Origin: Viridothelium virens
Lineage: Eukaryota > Ascomycota > Dothideomycetes > Trypetheliales > Trypetheliaceae
DNA: 64,000 bases
Direction of reading: 5' to 3'
Assembly: GCA_010094025.1 (NCBI GenBank)
Contig: ML991778.1
Location: forward strand, 62,001 to 126,000
The position numbers and the translations under genes are program-made. How positions within the stretch are numbered: position 1 is the stretch's first letter; the number at the start of each line of letters is the position of its first letter. This document shows positions 45,362-56,823 of the stretch, piece by piece. The notes under the pieces were generated by a model. It made no database searches. It was given only the letters and a program-made list of their open reading frames with translations, and had not been told where the DNA came from.

Positions 45362-46160
45362 AGTGAAGGTACAAAACGTTTTGTGAGAACCAGAGCATTG
45401 CACTTTCATGTATGGAATTTGGCGGGAGGCGACCCTCCTATTGTGGGTCTCACATCAGCTGCTTTAGCTGAAAGATCAAATTGACCTTGGGTGTTTGCAT
45501 CTGTCGCGGACAAATAGATGAAAGCCTTAGACGCAGGACAATTCAGATGTACGGAATACCTCTGTGACGGCGCTTGAGATTCCAAGTGCCTGTCCATTGT
45601 CACCAATGCCATTTCCTTGGTCAGGAAATAACTGTTAGTGGGATACTAAAACTGAACTCGTATGTGATCAAAGACAAGAAATTGGATGAAAAAGCTGCAT
45701 TATGGTAGCGTTTCCCTTAACTGCCACGACTGCCGATATTGCTCAAGCTACCTTATGGTGTATTCCGTAGGCCATGAGACACCTACCAACCTACCTATAG
45801 ATTGTGCACTTACATATGACACCGTGGAGTCTTCTTACCCCTAAACAACATTGGTACATAGATACCACTAGTTCGCTTCAGAGGCAGTAGTGATGCTTTC
45901 CATCGTCGCCGGATATCTTTGCCCAGATAGGTTAGACAGTGAGGCTTTCTACCTACAGCACGGCCTAGTAGGCTTGACAAAACGTAGTAGTGTTGGTGAC
46001 CTCGGATTCAATCCCTTAGAAAAAGTAAAGGATCGTCCGATGCAATTCCATTATGCTCAGAACCAGCAAAGCTGCATGCCGGCAAGCATAGATACACAGT
46101 AACACCTGGGCCCCTACTGTTCTGAAGCCGCATCAAGCCATTCATTTCTCTACCATGAAC
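45362..46160. other. Intergenic, no gene seen
   Basis: Lies between the dehydrogenase remnant and the 3' end of the eL24 gene. No further dehydrogenase similarity could be read upstream. Frames are short. Confidence 0.45.
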
Positions 46161-46889
46161 CTAACGGGTCTTTGCCTGGACCTTTGACGGCGCACCCTTT
46201 GCTCCTTGCTTGCTCTGAATCCTTTGTGTCTGCCCCGTCGCGGATTTGGCTGCCGTCTTTGCTTTTTCAGCCTTCTTCTTGCTCTCAGCGGCGGCCTTCT
46301 TCTCCTTGCCCTCTTTGATAGCCTGAGCACGAGCTGCGTTACGTGCCTCCGGCCGCTGTGAGCGGCGCTCTTTGATGACGTCGAGGGATGCGCCAACAAT
46401 GGCACGCTGGTGCTTGACTGTTCGACGAGTGCGCTTCTTGGCAACTTCCTATAACGAGTACAATGAGTGGTCGCTCTCATTACGATAAAACCCTCTGTTC
46501 TGAGTCTGCCATCACACTGGGATTTATAATAGAGAGGAACAAAGCGGTCCTTAGGGGATATGATGGAATCGGTGGAGATCAACGGTTAACTAACCTCAGA
46601 GATACCCTTCCGGTGTTGCCGCCGGTAAAGAGTCGTCCAGGCTATCCGGCGAGGGTTTTTGCGTTGTAAGAACAGAGACTCCGTTTTGCCATTCTGAAAT
46701 CGAAAGATTTTGCTATCACCACGGACATAGAGCTTGCCCTAACGCGCAATCAGAAGTCAGTGGAAAGTCCGGAAGAGTTGGCGGAGCACAGAGATAAGCT
46801 CTGTGAGAGTGGCTTCTGCGTGAAAAGCACAAACGAACCTTCCCGGGATATATTTTCTGACCGCTGAATGTATCGTCGTACGTACGCAT
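46161..46889 (-). CDS. RPL24: 60S ribosomal protein L24 (eL24)
   Basis: Three exons: 46889-46839, 46738-46595 and 46448-46161. Introns are 46739-46838 (100 bases) and 46449-46594 (146 bases), both phase 0. The product is 160 residues. It begins [17 protein letters not shown] and continues [37 protein letters not shown] and [33 protein letters not shown] follows, then a Lys/Ala-rich tail. These are hallmark eL24 sequences; the protein forms bridge eB13 between the ribosomal subunits. The longest single frame here (46142-46582) runs in the wrong phase and is only a shadow. Intron donors are slightly unusual (GTTCGT and GTTAGT). Confidence 0.95.
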
Positions 46890-47864
46890 CTTGATGGTGG
46901 TGATGCAGTACCTGTTGTGCCTGTCGTCGCAATTTCGATGGTGGCGGAGGTTGAACACACGATAGTCGAGCGGAATTTGCCGTCTGTGGGCACCTCTTAC
47001 ATAATAAGCGCGTCCTTCTAAGCGAATATCTACCTTAACCAAGCGTGCCAAGCTACCTGACCACACTGACCCGACAGTACTAACGTACCTACTAACGATA
47101 CTCCGTACAGTGCCACCTAACCTATACCTCGGAGCCATGGCATGCAGGTCCCATCGACAGCAGAAGCACTTTCAGACAAGTGTGAACATGCGAAGTTCAT
47201 GATCATTTGAAGCACGTGGTCTGGGTGCATCATTGATGCATTTTCATTCGAATGCAAATAATCTCCGTTCACCTAGAGGGCTCCATATAGAGGCTGCTAC
47301 CAAGTATCTACCTATTCATGAATGATCAAACCTTTCACACCTTGGCTTCAATATCATTGTAAGCTATTCGTCTTATCGCACCGAGTGTGTCGACGTCGGA
47401 AAGATGAGGACGTAGAGCCAATGCCTTGGTCAGAGGTCAAGTCTTACGATTGGGCTGACATTCGAAGCTCCCTTCTCGAAGCGGCAAAAAGGAAACCAAA
47501 AAAAAAAAATAGATCGCCAGTGACCAGTAGACAGATTCACTTTCGGAAGACGGAGGTATAGCAGAAGTGAGAATTGCCATATCGACTGCATTACAATAAG
47601 GAACAGTGCCTCAGATGAAGGGCTGTCCTTGACTGAGATCGATATGCAGTCAGAAATTCATAAAATACCGTGGCGCCTGCGCACTTCTTGCTGGGAAGAT
47701 CCATATCTAGTATATTTTCTCCTCTGCAGGCATATAACATTACCTCATGTAACTTCGCCCCTTCTCCAATGGCTTCATCACGCCAGTGGGATCAAGTCAA
47801 GCAAACTTGTAATTCCCGAACCAAGGCGCTGTTTGCCTAGATCACAGGAGAATAGGAAATTGAA
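46890..47864. other. Intergenic, eL24 promoter side
   Basis: About 1 kb, no gene seen. TACTCCGTA (47099-47107) lies about 210 bases upstream of the eL24 start. An A10 run lies near 47500. Confidence 0.5.
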
Positions 47865-48488
47865 TCATTGTGGCTTCGCATATTGTTGGGTCCACTCTCT
47901 TGCGGTTTGAATTGCTGCATTTTGATTCTCCTTCCAATGTTGGGCAACATCGTTGGCAAGGGGATCATCGGGATTCGGTGCGCCGAGTAGAGCCTGTATT
48001 GAGAGCAATATTGTGCGTATTTGTAGAGCTGGTGACCAGTTACCTGCAGCCGATAAGCAATGTGATTGCTCGAACTCCACCGGCAAGCTTACTCTTCAAA
48101 ACGTCCAAACATATCCGACCCAACTTATCAATATTCGGATGGTAAATCTTGGTTAGGAACCGAATTTTAGGAGGCGTCATTGGATAGTCATCTGGAAGGA
48201 AGAGCTCGAGCTTGAAGATTCCGCCTACAGGAATTAGCATCCTATTACAATTCCAGGCTAGAGCAAGGTGGTTGCGTGGACGGCAGACCTTCATACGGCG
48301 ACTGAGATGGTCCTTCCACCGTAACATCAAAGTATCTGAGATTGTCTTCGTGAGGTACTGCACTGATACCTGGAACCCTAGTGAAATGCGATCAGACTTG
48401 TAGAGAACGGGGTTGCGGGGTATGTATCTTCATACGGCTCAGCCATAAGGCGCTCAGTCTCTTTGACGATCCTTTTTGGCAACGCCAT
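47865..48488 (-). CDS. UBC13: Ubiquitin-conjugating enzyme E2, Ubc13 type
   Basis: Four exons: 48488-48436, 48377-48289, 48224-48093 and 48043-47865. Introns are 58, 64 and 49 bases. The product is 150 residues starting [20 protein letters not shown]. It contains [40 protein letters not shown], then [17 protein letters not shown]. The active-site Cys is residue 86 (yeast Cys87). The C-terminal part reads [20 protein letters not shown] and [12 protein letters not shown]. Ubc13 pairs with Mms2/Uev1 to build Lys63-linked chains in error-free post-replication repair (PCNA polyubiquitination). The catalytic Asn-containing HPN motif is intact. Intron 2 has a weak GTCTGC donor, but the joined frame matches the family exactly. 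It is divergent from the Mtc5-like gene. Confidence 0.96.
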
Positions 48489-48959
48489 CCTCGGCCTCTA
48501 GGGTGATATCTTTGAAGACCTGTCGGTTGACAGTCCCACAAGTCCTGAAGTCCAAACGTCAAAGATTCAAATGGATGGACAAGGGGAAAGCTTCAAGAGA
48601 AATCTGGTCAAATTCGGGGTATGTGTTGTCCTCCTGGATTTGTCGTCACTCAGTCAAATATGTCACGTTCGTCGAAACTCGAAATCCTATCCGTAATGTC
48701 GCATAAATGTTGCGACGCAGTATGGAAAGCTAGGCTCGGCGATGGTGGGGTTGACATTCGTGAGTGCTCCCCGGTCATTTCCAGCTCGAGACTCAATCAC
48801 GTGTATAGGCGAAGCTGCAACATTCCGTCTCGTCCTGTCCGTCATCTCATCTTCAAGCACTCACTCGGCCTAAACTTTTTGGTCATGACGGAATCGACTT
48901 CCTGTGGTTAATGAGTTATTGAGCAGACCAGCTTGGCTGGCTCGTCCGATCCACTCATC
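48489..48959. promoter_or_regulatory. Divergent promoter region, UBC13 / Mtc5-like
   Basis: 471 bases between the two starts. Short frames here are not supported as genes. It must contain both promoters and 5' leaders. Confidence 0.6.
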
Positions 48960-51900
48960 ATGCTGCACGCTCGCATGAAGTACGGCCCCGGTACCTTTAA
49001 CAAAGGTCAATATCAGAATGCGTTCGAAAGCCCATTCTTCGAGCGCGAGGTTACAGTCAAGATCAATGAACCTGTTGGCTCAGCAACTATTTCCCCGTGT
49101 GGTCGCGACATTGCGCTTGCCTCGTACGCCTCTGCTTTTCCCCCATCAATCCACCCTCATTAAAACTTATATGCTGCTCGCAGAAATGAAGGCCTGCATA
49201 TCATTGATCTTGACAACGTGTACTCGCCACCTCGCCTTGTTAAGCACTTCACTACCGGTGATGTGGCGGACGTCCAATGGTCTCCTTTCGCCTCGAGAGA
49301 TGCATGGCTTATTAGTACCACCAATCAGAAGGCTCTTGTCTGGAACTTGAACATGCGTCAAAGCCCTGCCCCGATTGAGTACGTGTTGCATGGCCATTCA
49401 AGAGCAATTACTGATATCAATTTCTCTGCTCACCATCCTGACTTGCTTGCAACATGCTCTGTTGACTCCAGCATTGCGTGTTGGGATTTGCGGGATGCGG
49501 GAAAACCAAGCATGAAGTTTAGTTATTTCCAAGCTGGTGCAACTCAAGTGAAATGGAATAGGCAAGATCCCAACATAGTTGCATCTTCGCATGACAGCAA
49601 GTTGGTGATTTGGGACTGTCGACACGGTAACGAACCTCTGTGGTCTGTCGATGCTCACAACACAAAAATCTACGGCATCGATTGGAACCGCTTGAGGTCT
49701 ACGGCAATTCTCACGTGTTCTTTGGATCGCACTATTAAACTTTGGGACTATGCGATCGCTAATCCTGACAACCAGAATCTGGAGCGCATTATCCACACCC
49801 CATTTCCCGTATGGCGTGCTAGGCATACTCCATTCGGTTGGGGTATATTGGCAATGCCACAGCGCGACAGCAATGATCTGCACATGTATGATCGTCGGTT
49901 GCATGAAGGCCAAAGCAGATTTGCTCAGATAGAACCTGTCTGCAATTTCTCAGGTCACGGTGATTCCGTTAAGGAGTTCCTCTGGCGTTCGAGAGGAGGC
50001 ATCAGTGACGATGGCGTGGACAATCGTGAATTCCAGTTAGTCTCATGGGGTAGAGATAGGTTGCTCAAGCTTCATCGTATCAAAAAGGAGAACCTCCAAT
50101 CTGTGGGCTACGAAAAGGGCAAGGCTGTGCATCGAAATTTCAACCTCACCCGCCAAGGAGCCACGTATCACACCTTCACAGAGACCCCTACAGACGAAAG
50201 TGAGCTATTGGGCTCTGAAGCTGTGCAGCCCTTACAAATTGGCGGCCATCGGGAATCTGCCCTGACGAACTTGATCAAGGGCGATGCACAACGCAAAGCT
50301 ACACATGCTCCCATTGTTCCCTACCCACAAGGATTTGGTAGCGGAATGTCATATCTAGGCCCAGCGAGAGCCAATGCAAAGAAGGAAGACAATGTAATAT
50401 CGTGGATGAAAAACGTCTCTCTTGCTCCTCGTGAGTGGGAGACAACCGAAAATGCTCCTGAAATATGCAATGGTAATGAATCCGATCAGTATAGCAAAAA
50501 ATACGAAGATCTAGAAGATCTTGGCGACGAGATCACCCAAGTTGGTGACCAATTCAAGAGAATCACGTTCGAAGAAGCAAATGTATCCCGTAGATACGCT
50601 GTGATTTTCCTCTACGGACCTTGGGGCGACAACGCTGAGGTTTGTCCCATGAGACTTACTATTAATTTCCCGCGACATTATCCGAAGACCGCTCCACCTC
50701 GTTTCACTATCGATGAAACTTCGAGCGTCAACAAGATGACCGCCAGAAAGTTGAGCCAAGAACTCCTCGAGATTGCTGAATTTCATTCTCAGCGATCAGC
50801 CGGATGTCTTGAATACGTAGTGATGTACCTGCTTGGAGAACGCAACAAAGAAGAATGTATCAATCAATCGGAGCTCTTCTCCAACGTGCCGTCAGCCGAC
50901 GGGGAGAGCTCCAGTGATGAAGGCGACGAGTCCGGCATCATCGGTGGTCTGCAAGATATGGACGCAAGCGCCACCGATATCATCCCAAAGGCCACTGCGA
51001 ACGCTCCAATGGCAGCAACTTGCACGGCTCGTTGGTCCAACGATGGTCAGCTTGTCTGCGCCTTTGTTGCCACACAAGAGACGGTCGAAGAGCAATCCTC
51101 CCGGTTTTCGGAGATCTTGCATAAATACACACGCTCAAACGTTGGCAGAGTGAGTAGGGTTTATGGCATGGGGAGGGCCTCGTCCTCATCATCAGGTAGC
51201 TCTTCGTCGGAAGATCTCGAAGTCACTTCGAGCGAGCCTTTAGCTGGGTGGTTATCTGGTAGATCAAGACCTCATCACTCGCGGTCTGCGGACAGTTCGC
51301 ATCTTGCGAGCGGGATTGCACTGAAACAAAAGCAACAACAGCAATCTAAGAAAGAATCATGCATCCGGAGATTCGATATGACATACAGCCTTCCTCCGCT
51401 CAAGGCCTTGGCAGAGAACTACATTATAGTCGGGACTGGAGTCGAGGTCTGCGAGCACAATGCCAGAGCAGCTGCTACCCTAGAATATCGAGATCACGCA
51501 GATGTCTGGGCGCTCCTCGCATTTGTACTTGAAGACAATGTGCCTCTTCAAGTCGTGCAGCGCCCCAAACCTAACGACCTTTTCTACCGAGAGGATATAC
51601 TTGTCGTGGCGAGACGTGCCCTGGTTCAGATCAAGCGCACTAAAGGTAGCGGCTTGCCCGATGGTGATTTCGATCTCATTTTCGATGAGCCTGATGTGGT
51701 CGTTCGCCCAAAATATACAGGCCGGATCAAATGGGGCAATCATCCCTTTGGTGGAGCATGGCTCGTTCCCAAGTTGCTCGACTACTACGAGGCTCAAGGT
51801 GACCTACTAATGTTAGGCATGATCGCTACTGTTCTTGCAGAGCCGATGCGAACGGAACATCCAAAGCAACCCTTTGTTCCATCGTTGCCTGGGTACTCCT

Positions 51901-52583
51901 TGGACTACGCGCCTTCTGTTGAGGCTTGCATGGACTTCTCCGTCACCGCCAACGTGCCCGCATCCGACGATTCGTTGAAAAAAGAGGGGCCAGAGGTCCG
52001 TCGTGGCTCTCTATCCGAATTCTCGAAGCTAGCATCACTTCGGCGAGAGTCATCCGAGCCTATCACTCCTTTCTCCACGCCTTCGACTTCACTGGGTAGT
52101 GAAGACTTTCCGGTATATGGCAATGCGACTAGTCATCGTCCTCAGCTGTACGTTGACCTCAAAAACCAAGATCGATTTGAAGATGAAGGTCACTACGAGG
52201 CGCCTCTGGTCCTCACTCAGGATATTGCGCAGCGCTGTCATATTTATCGATCGAAGTGTGCGTCTCTCCTCCGAAGTCTTGGACAATGGTACCTGGCGGC
52301 GGAAATGGAGAAAATTCTCCATTTAAGTCTTAAAGGTTTGGCCAGCAATGAACCCTTACACCCAATCAAAAAGGCAAGTCCCAATCTGATGGTGGCATCT
52401 GGAAATAAGAGCGAAGAGCACAAACCGAAAGTGAGATATTGCAGGGTTTGTCGAGAAACAATCAAGCGAGATTTGTGTGCGGCTTGTATGAGTTGCGGAG
52501 CGGCGATGCATAATGATTGCGCTGTGATAATCGGAGGGGAGTGCGTCAATTGCATAGAAATGGAGTTAAGAGATTTTGACTAA
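48960..52583 (+). CDS. WD40-RWD-RING-like protein, Mtc5/WDR59 homologue (SEA/GATOR2 complex)
   Basis: Two exons: 48960-49123 and 49184-52583. The intron is 60 bases, phase 2. The product is 1187 residues. The N-terminal WD40 propeller (about residues 45-340) includes VGSATISPCGRDIALAS, NEGLHIIDLDNVYSPPRLVK, VADVQWSPFASRDAWLISTT and the GHSRAITDINFSAHHPDLLA repeat. An RWD domain follows (about 497-610; RYAVIFLYGPWG, LTINFPRHYPKTAPPRF). A Ser-rich middle follows. A C-terminal zinc-ribbon/RING-like unit is at about 1137-1178 (RYCRVCRETI, LCAACMSCGAAMHNDC, GECVNC). This order is that of yeast Mtc5/Sea3 and animal WDR59, subunits of the vacuole-associated SEACAT/GATOR2 complex that acts on TORC1 through SEACIT. 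Confidence 0.92.
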
Positions 52584-52764
52584 GGGATTTTGGTTTGCCC
52601 TGTAATTTTGGATTGAGATGCGTTTGACAAATACCCGGCTATCCAGCCAACAGCGTGTATGATATTGGTTCGATAATATATTTAGTTAGACCTCGAGGTA
52701 GTGAAAGGAAAGGAGCTTCAGCCTATTGCATTCTACGAAATGCTGCCTCAGAAGAGCACTCTCG

Positions 52765-54067
52765 TCAGAAATTCTTGGGTGCCAGTGTTGGATCTCCTTC
52801 GGGCGTCACGTAGGCCTTTGTCATGCCACCGTCAACGGTAAAGTCAGTGCCATTGACGAAGCTGCTCTCATCTGACGCGAGGAACAACACTGCTTGAGCT
52901 TGCTCTATGGCTTCGCCGAAGCGACCAGCTGGGAAGTGGATCTCACGGCGCAACCGCTTCTGTTTGTCATCACCAAGCCAGTCCTGAAGGAGCGGCGTGC
53001 TGCATAGACCTCAGTCTCACACAAGAGGTATTGAACGGTGGGCGAAGGGCTTTGACTTACTTTAATGGTGCTGGGCAGAGCGAATTAAACCTGATCCCTT
53101 CCCTCGCATGTACAATCGCCAGCTCCCGCGTCAGCGCAAGAACTGCCCCTTTACTCGCCGTATACGCCAGCTGAGGTGTGGCGCTCCCCACCAAAGCCAC
53201 TACACTCGCAGTGTTTATTACGCTGCCCTTCTTCTTACCATGCTTCCTCATGCTCAGCACTGCGTGCTTACACCCGAACCACACACCTTTGACGTTAATG
53301 TTGTGCGTGAGATCCCAGATCCTCTCTGGGGTATCGATTGCATCAGCATCGTCGGCGTGCATGATCCCAGCGTTGTTGAACATAATATCGATGCCGGGAG
53401 AGGGCCACGTATCCAGGTGGGCAATCGCGGCCTCAACATCCGATTCCTTAGTCACGTCGACTTTCATCATTTCGATGCGGCCAACGTGTGAGCCGACATT
53501 TTCTTTCACTCTTGCCAGAGCCTTCTGAAGGGCTTCTTCTGAGATGTCGGCCATTAGGACCGAAGCACCTTCGCGCGCAAAAAGGATGGTAGTTTGCAGG
53601 CCGATGCCACTACCGATGATATCAGACCATATTCCGAAAGCATAAATTCTCAATCAGCAACTCCCATCCTTCTCTTTTCGCTGGGAGAAGGGGCTTGCTA
53701 CGTCTAAGAAATGAATTTGGAGAAAACTCATGCGAGTTACGACCAACAAGTGGACAGCTAACAGTGAAACCAAGTGCGGAAGAGTTGGATGTATGCCTTA
53801 CGGCGGCTGGGGGGGTTCCTCAACTGGTAATTAATACAATGTTATTTCGACTTTACTGTTACGACCTTGTTGGTCCATGTTAACACCGCCTGAACATGGG
53901 CTAACATAGTAATCACAGTTAAACTGAGGTAACATTCTATTAATTACCAGCTAAGGAACCCCCAGCCGCCGTAAGGTAGACAAAGTCGAGTTCGTGCATA
54001 CTTACCCAGCAGCGCCAGTGATGATGGCGTTCTTGCCAGAGAGTCGACCCTGAGAGACCGTAGTCAT
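52765..54067 (-). CDS. Short-chain dehydrogenase/reductase (SDR)
   Basis: Three exons: 54067-54006, 53609-53061 and 52999-52765. Introns are 53610-54005 (396 bases, phase 2) and 53000-53060 (61 bases, phase 2). The product is 281 residues. The start is MTTVSQGRLSGKNAIITGAA, and the first splice restores the cofactor motif TGAAGGIG. Other signatures are DVTKESDVEAAIAHL, MFNNAGIMH (NNAG), SVINTASVVAL and the catalytic YTASK (Tyr170, Lys174). The C-terminus has FVNGTDFTVDGGMTKAYV. It is an NAD(P)-dependent oxidoreductase of the classical type; the substrate is unknown. Its first intron is unusually long because it carries a 181-base palindromic element. It is divergent from the glutamine-synthetase-like gene. 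Confidence 0.9.
53796..53976. mobile_element. MITE-like palindromic element in SDR intron 1
   Basis: 181 bases bounded by long inverted repeats. The left arm is 53796-53844 and the right arm 53930-53976. Both start CCTTACGGCGGCTGGGGG from the outside and end inside in ATGTTA. The arms differ by two bases in a G run and a few substitutions. A TA dinucleotide is found two bases outside the left arm (53792-53793) and directly outside the right arm (53977-53978), which fits a TA target duplication of a Tc1/mariner-type non-autonomous transposon. There is no coding content. The near-identity of the arms suggests a fairly recent arrival. No second copy was noticed in the window. Confidence 0.72.
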
Positions 54068-54757
54068 GGTTGGAGAGGTTGAAGTCTTGGCTTCCCTTAA
54101 TGGAGAGCAAACTGGATGAGGTACGATAGCGCTTGAAAGCGGACACCTGTATGACTGGAATAGATATCACGCGAGCTCAGACACAATCTCTTGACTGATA
54201 AGGTAGCAAACTGAGCTGTAAAAGCCTGACCTGACGGTCTTCTCTGGGCAATCGAGCATGGTGACATTGCGATAACGGAAGCGGTGGGCCGACTCGACCG
54301 ACACTCTACCTACCTACTCTACAGTCTATTTCAGACTAGAAAACTTTCTGCAAGATATCAATTCTCCAGACCTCGTCGAGACTTGTCAGAGTTACCTAAT
54401 CTTTAGAGATGACTCGACAGTTCCAGAATGACTAGAAGTGGACGAGGCCCGCCACTCAAGCATAAAATGCTTTGTGCATACCTAAACTGTAGTAGCCTTT
54501 ACGCTGATTGGCTCGAGAATTGAACGACCTCCAGCTGCTTCCCCCTCTCCCTTTCTGCCGCTCGGAGGTCAGCACGGTTCAGCACGGTCAGCGCGGTCAG
54601 CTATCTGGGCGTCAAGCCGCTTGTTATCATGATGCACCCTCGATAACAGAGTATATTCTCCCCTACCCAATTATCTTTGAGAGGTTGTCACCCACTTGAC
54701 GGTCAAACACGACTGTCGTCGACAAGCTCTTGTCCTCGGGCTATTGCCTCTTTTGCT
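54068..54757. promoter_or_regulatory. Divergent promoter region, SDR / glutamine-synthetase-like
   Basis: 690 bases between the two starts. It contains a short direct repeat at 54569-54600. No gene is seen. Confidence 0.55.
54569..54600. repeat. Short tandem repeat, TCAGCACGG units
   Basis: Three 9-10-base units (TCAGCACGGT, TCAGCACGG, TCAGCGCGG), followed by TCAG, in the SDR/GS divergent promoter. Confidence 0.7.
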
Positions 54758-56503
54758 ATGGCGAGCTTCCTGGATATCACGGTCGAAACCTTGCCGCAGA
54801 TTTTGAGCGATGACAGTGCGGTGAAGGTTGCAGGAATTGACATTGATGGAATGCTCCGTGGCAAGCTCATGAGCAAAAGCAAATTCCTCTCAATCGCCGC
54901 CTCTGGCTTCGGCTTCTGCAGCGTCATCTTTGGCTGGGACATGCATGATCAAACATACTTCAAAGAGCTCGCCATCAGCAACAAGGAGAATGGCTACAGA
55001 GATATCATAGCGACACCCGACCTGCAAAGCTTCAGAAGGATCCCTTGGGAAAACAACGTGCCATTCTTCCTCGTCAGTTTTCTAGATCCGGACACGGGTG
55101 AAAGCTTGAGCGTGTGCCCGAGGAGCTTACTGGGCAGAGCGGCTGCCAGACTGGCAGAGAAAGGATGCAGGGCTTTAGCAGGAGGTGAGCACCTTCTAAT
55201 GGGTTCTCTTAATGCTATACGAACTGTAGCATCACCTACAGGAATTCCTGTTTACCTTGGAGCTGGCTGACGCCCTATCGCTGGTGGGCACTAGCCGAAT
55301 ATGAATTTTACCAATTCCGAGCTCCTCCTGCAAACGACGGCCGCGAGCGCAATTCTTCCTCTACCGCATCCTACTTGAAGGAGAATCCGGTCGATACACT
55401 ACCGTCGTTGACGGAGGGTATGTTCGGATACAGTATTACTCGGCCCGTGCATAATCAAGAATACTATTACGGCATGTTCGATGCGTGTCAGAGGTTTCGA
55501 TGTCCGCTTGAAGGTTGGCATACGGAGAGTGGTCCTGGTGTATTCGAGGCTGTCAGTCTTCAACAGACTTGAGCAAGGCTAGATGGTCATGTCAGCCACT
55601 GACCAGCTCGTTGCAGGCGCTCGAATACGGCGAGGTCACTGAAATGGCTGATAAAGCCGCACTCTTCAAGTCAGTCTCTCTAGTTCTTGTTTCAAAGGCG
55701 ATCTCGATCACTGATACGTCTGACGCAGGCTTGTCGCCAAGTCCATAGGGAGCAAACATGCAATCACGCCGTGTTTCATGGCCAAGCCCAGACAAAATCT
55801 ACCTGGGAATTCCGGCCACATGCATCTCTCAATCGTAGATTCTGCTAGCAAGAACCTCTTCGCACGGGACGAACCTGATCCGAACCCCCCATATCCTGAC
55901 CTTGAGTACCTCTCCGACCTTGGCAGAGCTTTTCTCGCAGGCCTTCTCCGGGGCCTTCCGGATATCATGCCCATTGTTGCGCCCACCATCAATTCGTACA
56001 AGCGGTTGGTCGAGAACTTCTGGGCGCCAGTGACAGTGTCTTGGGGCTTGGAACATCGAGCGGCCAGCATTCGACTCATTGCCCCGCCCACAGCTTCACC
56101 CAAAGCTACTCGCTTCGAGATCCGTGTCTCTGGGGCCGATGCGAATCCTCATCTCGTGCTTGGTTCTGTCTTGGCCCTGGGTATGTGGGGGATCGAACAT
56201 AAGCTACAGATTCCGGTGCCGCCGTTGGGAAAAGGACAAGAAGTTGGAAGTGAAGGGGACGAAGGGGAACGGCTGGCAAAAAGCTTGAAGGAAGCGGTAG
56301 CAAAAATGGGACGTAGAGAAAGCATTGCGAGAGAGGTTCTCGGTGATGAGTTTGTCGACCATTTCGTCGGCACCAGAGAACATGAGATCAGGCTTTGGGA
56401 TGAGGCCGTCACGGATTGGTGAGTGCAAAGCCGCACCGAAGTCTCGAACAAATGACTGATTGACATATGTAGGGAGGTGAAAAGATACATTGAAGCTGTT
56501 TGA
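54758..56503 (+). CDS. Glutamine synthetase-like enzyme (GlnA/FluG C-domain type)
   Basis: Five exons: 54758-55184, 55295-55551, 55617-55669, 55729-56418 and 56473-56503. Introns are 110, 65, 59 and 54 bases. The product is 485 residues. The N-terminal domain has VAGIDIDGMLRGKLMSKSKF and FGWDMHDQ. The catalytic domain has EYEFYQF (metal ligands), ESGPGVFEAALEYGEVTEMA, the ATP/glutamate loop LPGNSGHMHLSIVD, NSYKRLVENFWAP, EHRAASIRLI and FEIRVSGADANPHLVL. This is the prokaryotic-type GS fold, distinct from the shorter eukaryotic GSII that makes glutamine in fungi. Relatives include PuuA-type gamma-glutamylpolyamine synthetases and the FluG C-domain, so a gamma-glutamyl ligase with an amine substrate is a reasonable guess. 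It is divergent from the SDR, with a dienelactone hydrolase downstream. Confidence 0.9.
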
Positions 56504-56823
56504 GGTATTCCAGATGGGTCCGATCACTTGGAACCTCGAGCCGGGGTTTCGATAGCACAGATCCCTCTGCAAGTGTGCAGCGCGACATGCAGCCTAGGTA
56601 GCACAACACTCGTCTGATGATAATCTACGGTGCTACTCTCCCACTTGGCTTCTGTGCCCCTTGCAATCTTGTGTTTCATAGTCCCTCTAATTTCAATCAA
56701 TGACTTCAAAACTCCATCGACCCTGGTAGATGCGCAGCGATACGTCATAGAACCCCACCAGCCCACCAGCCCACCAGCCTCGGCCATCCACCAGTGCCTA
56801 CGCAATCTACACCAATCCCAGTA
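56504..56823. other. Intergenic, promoter side of dienelactone hydrolase
   Basis: 320 bases, no gene. It has a (CCACCAGC)3 direct repeat at 56755-56778. Confidence 0.55.

Noticed and set aside
46142-46582. 146-codon minus-strand frame, Arg-rich
   Set aside because: It is the wrong phase of the eL24 last exon. The true frame gives a textbook eL24 sequence.
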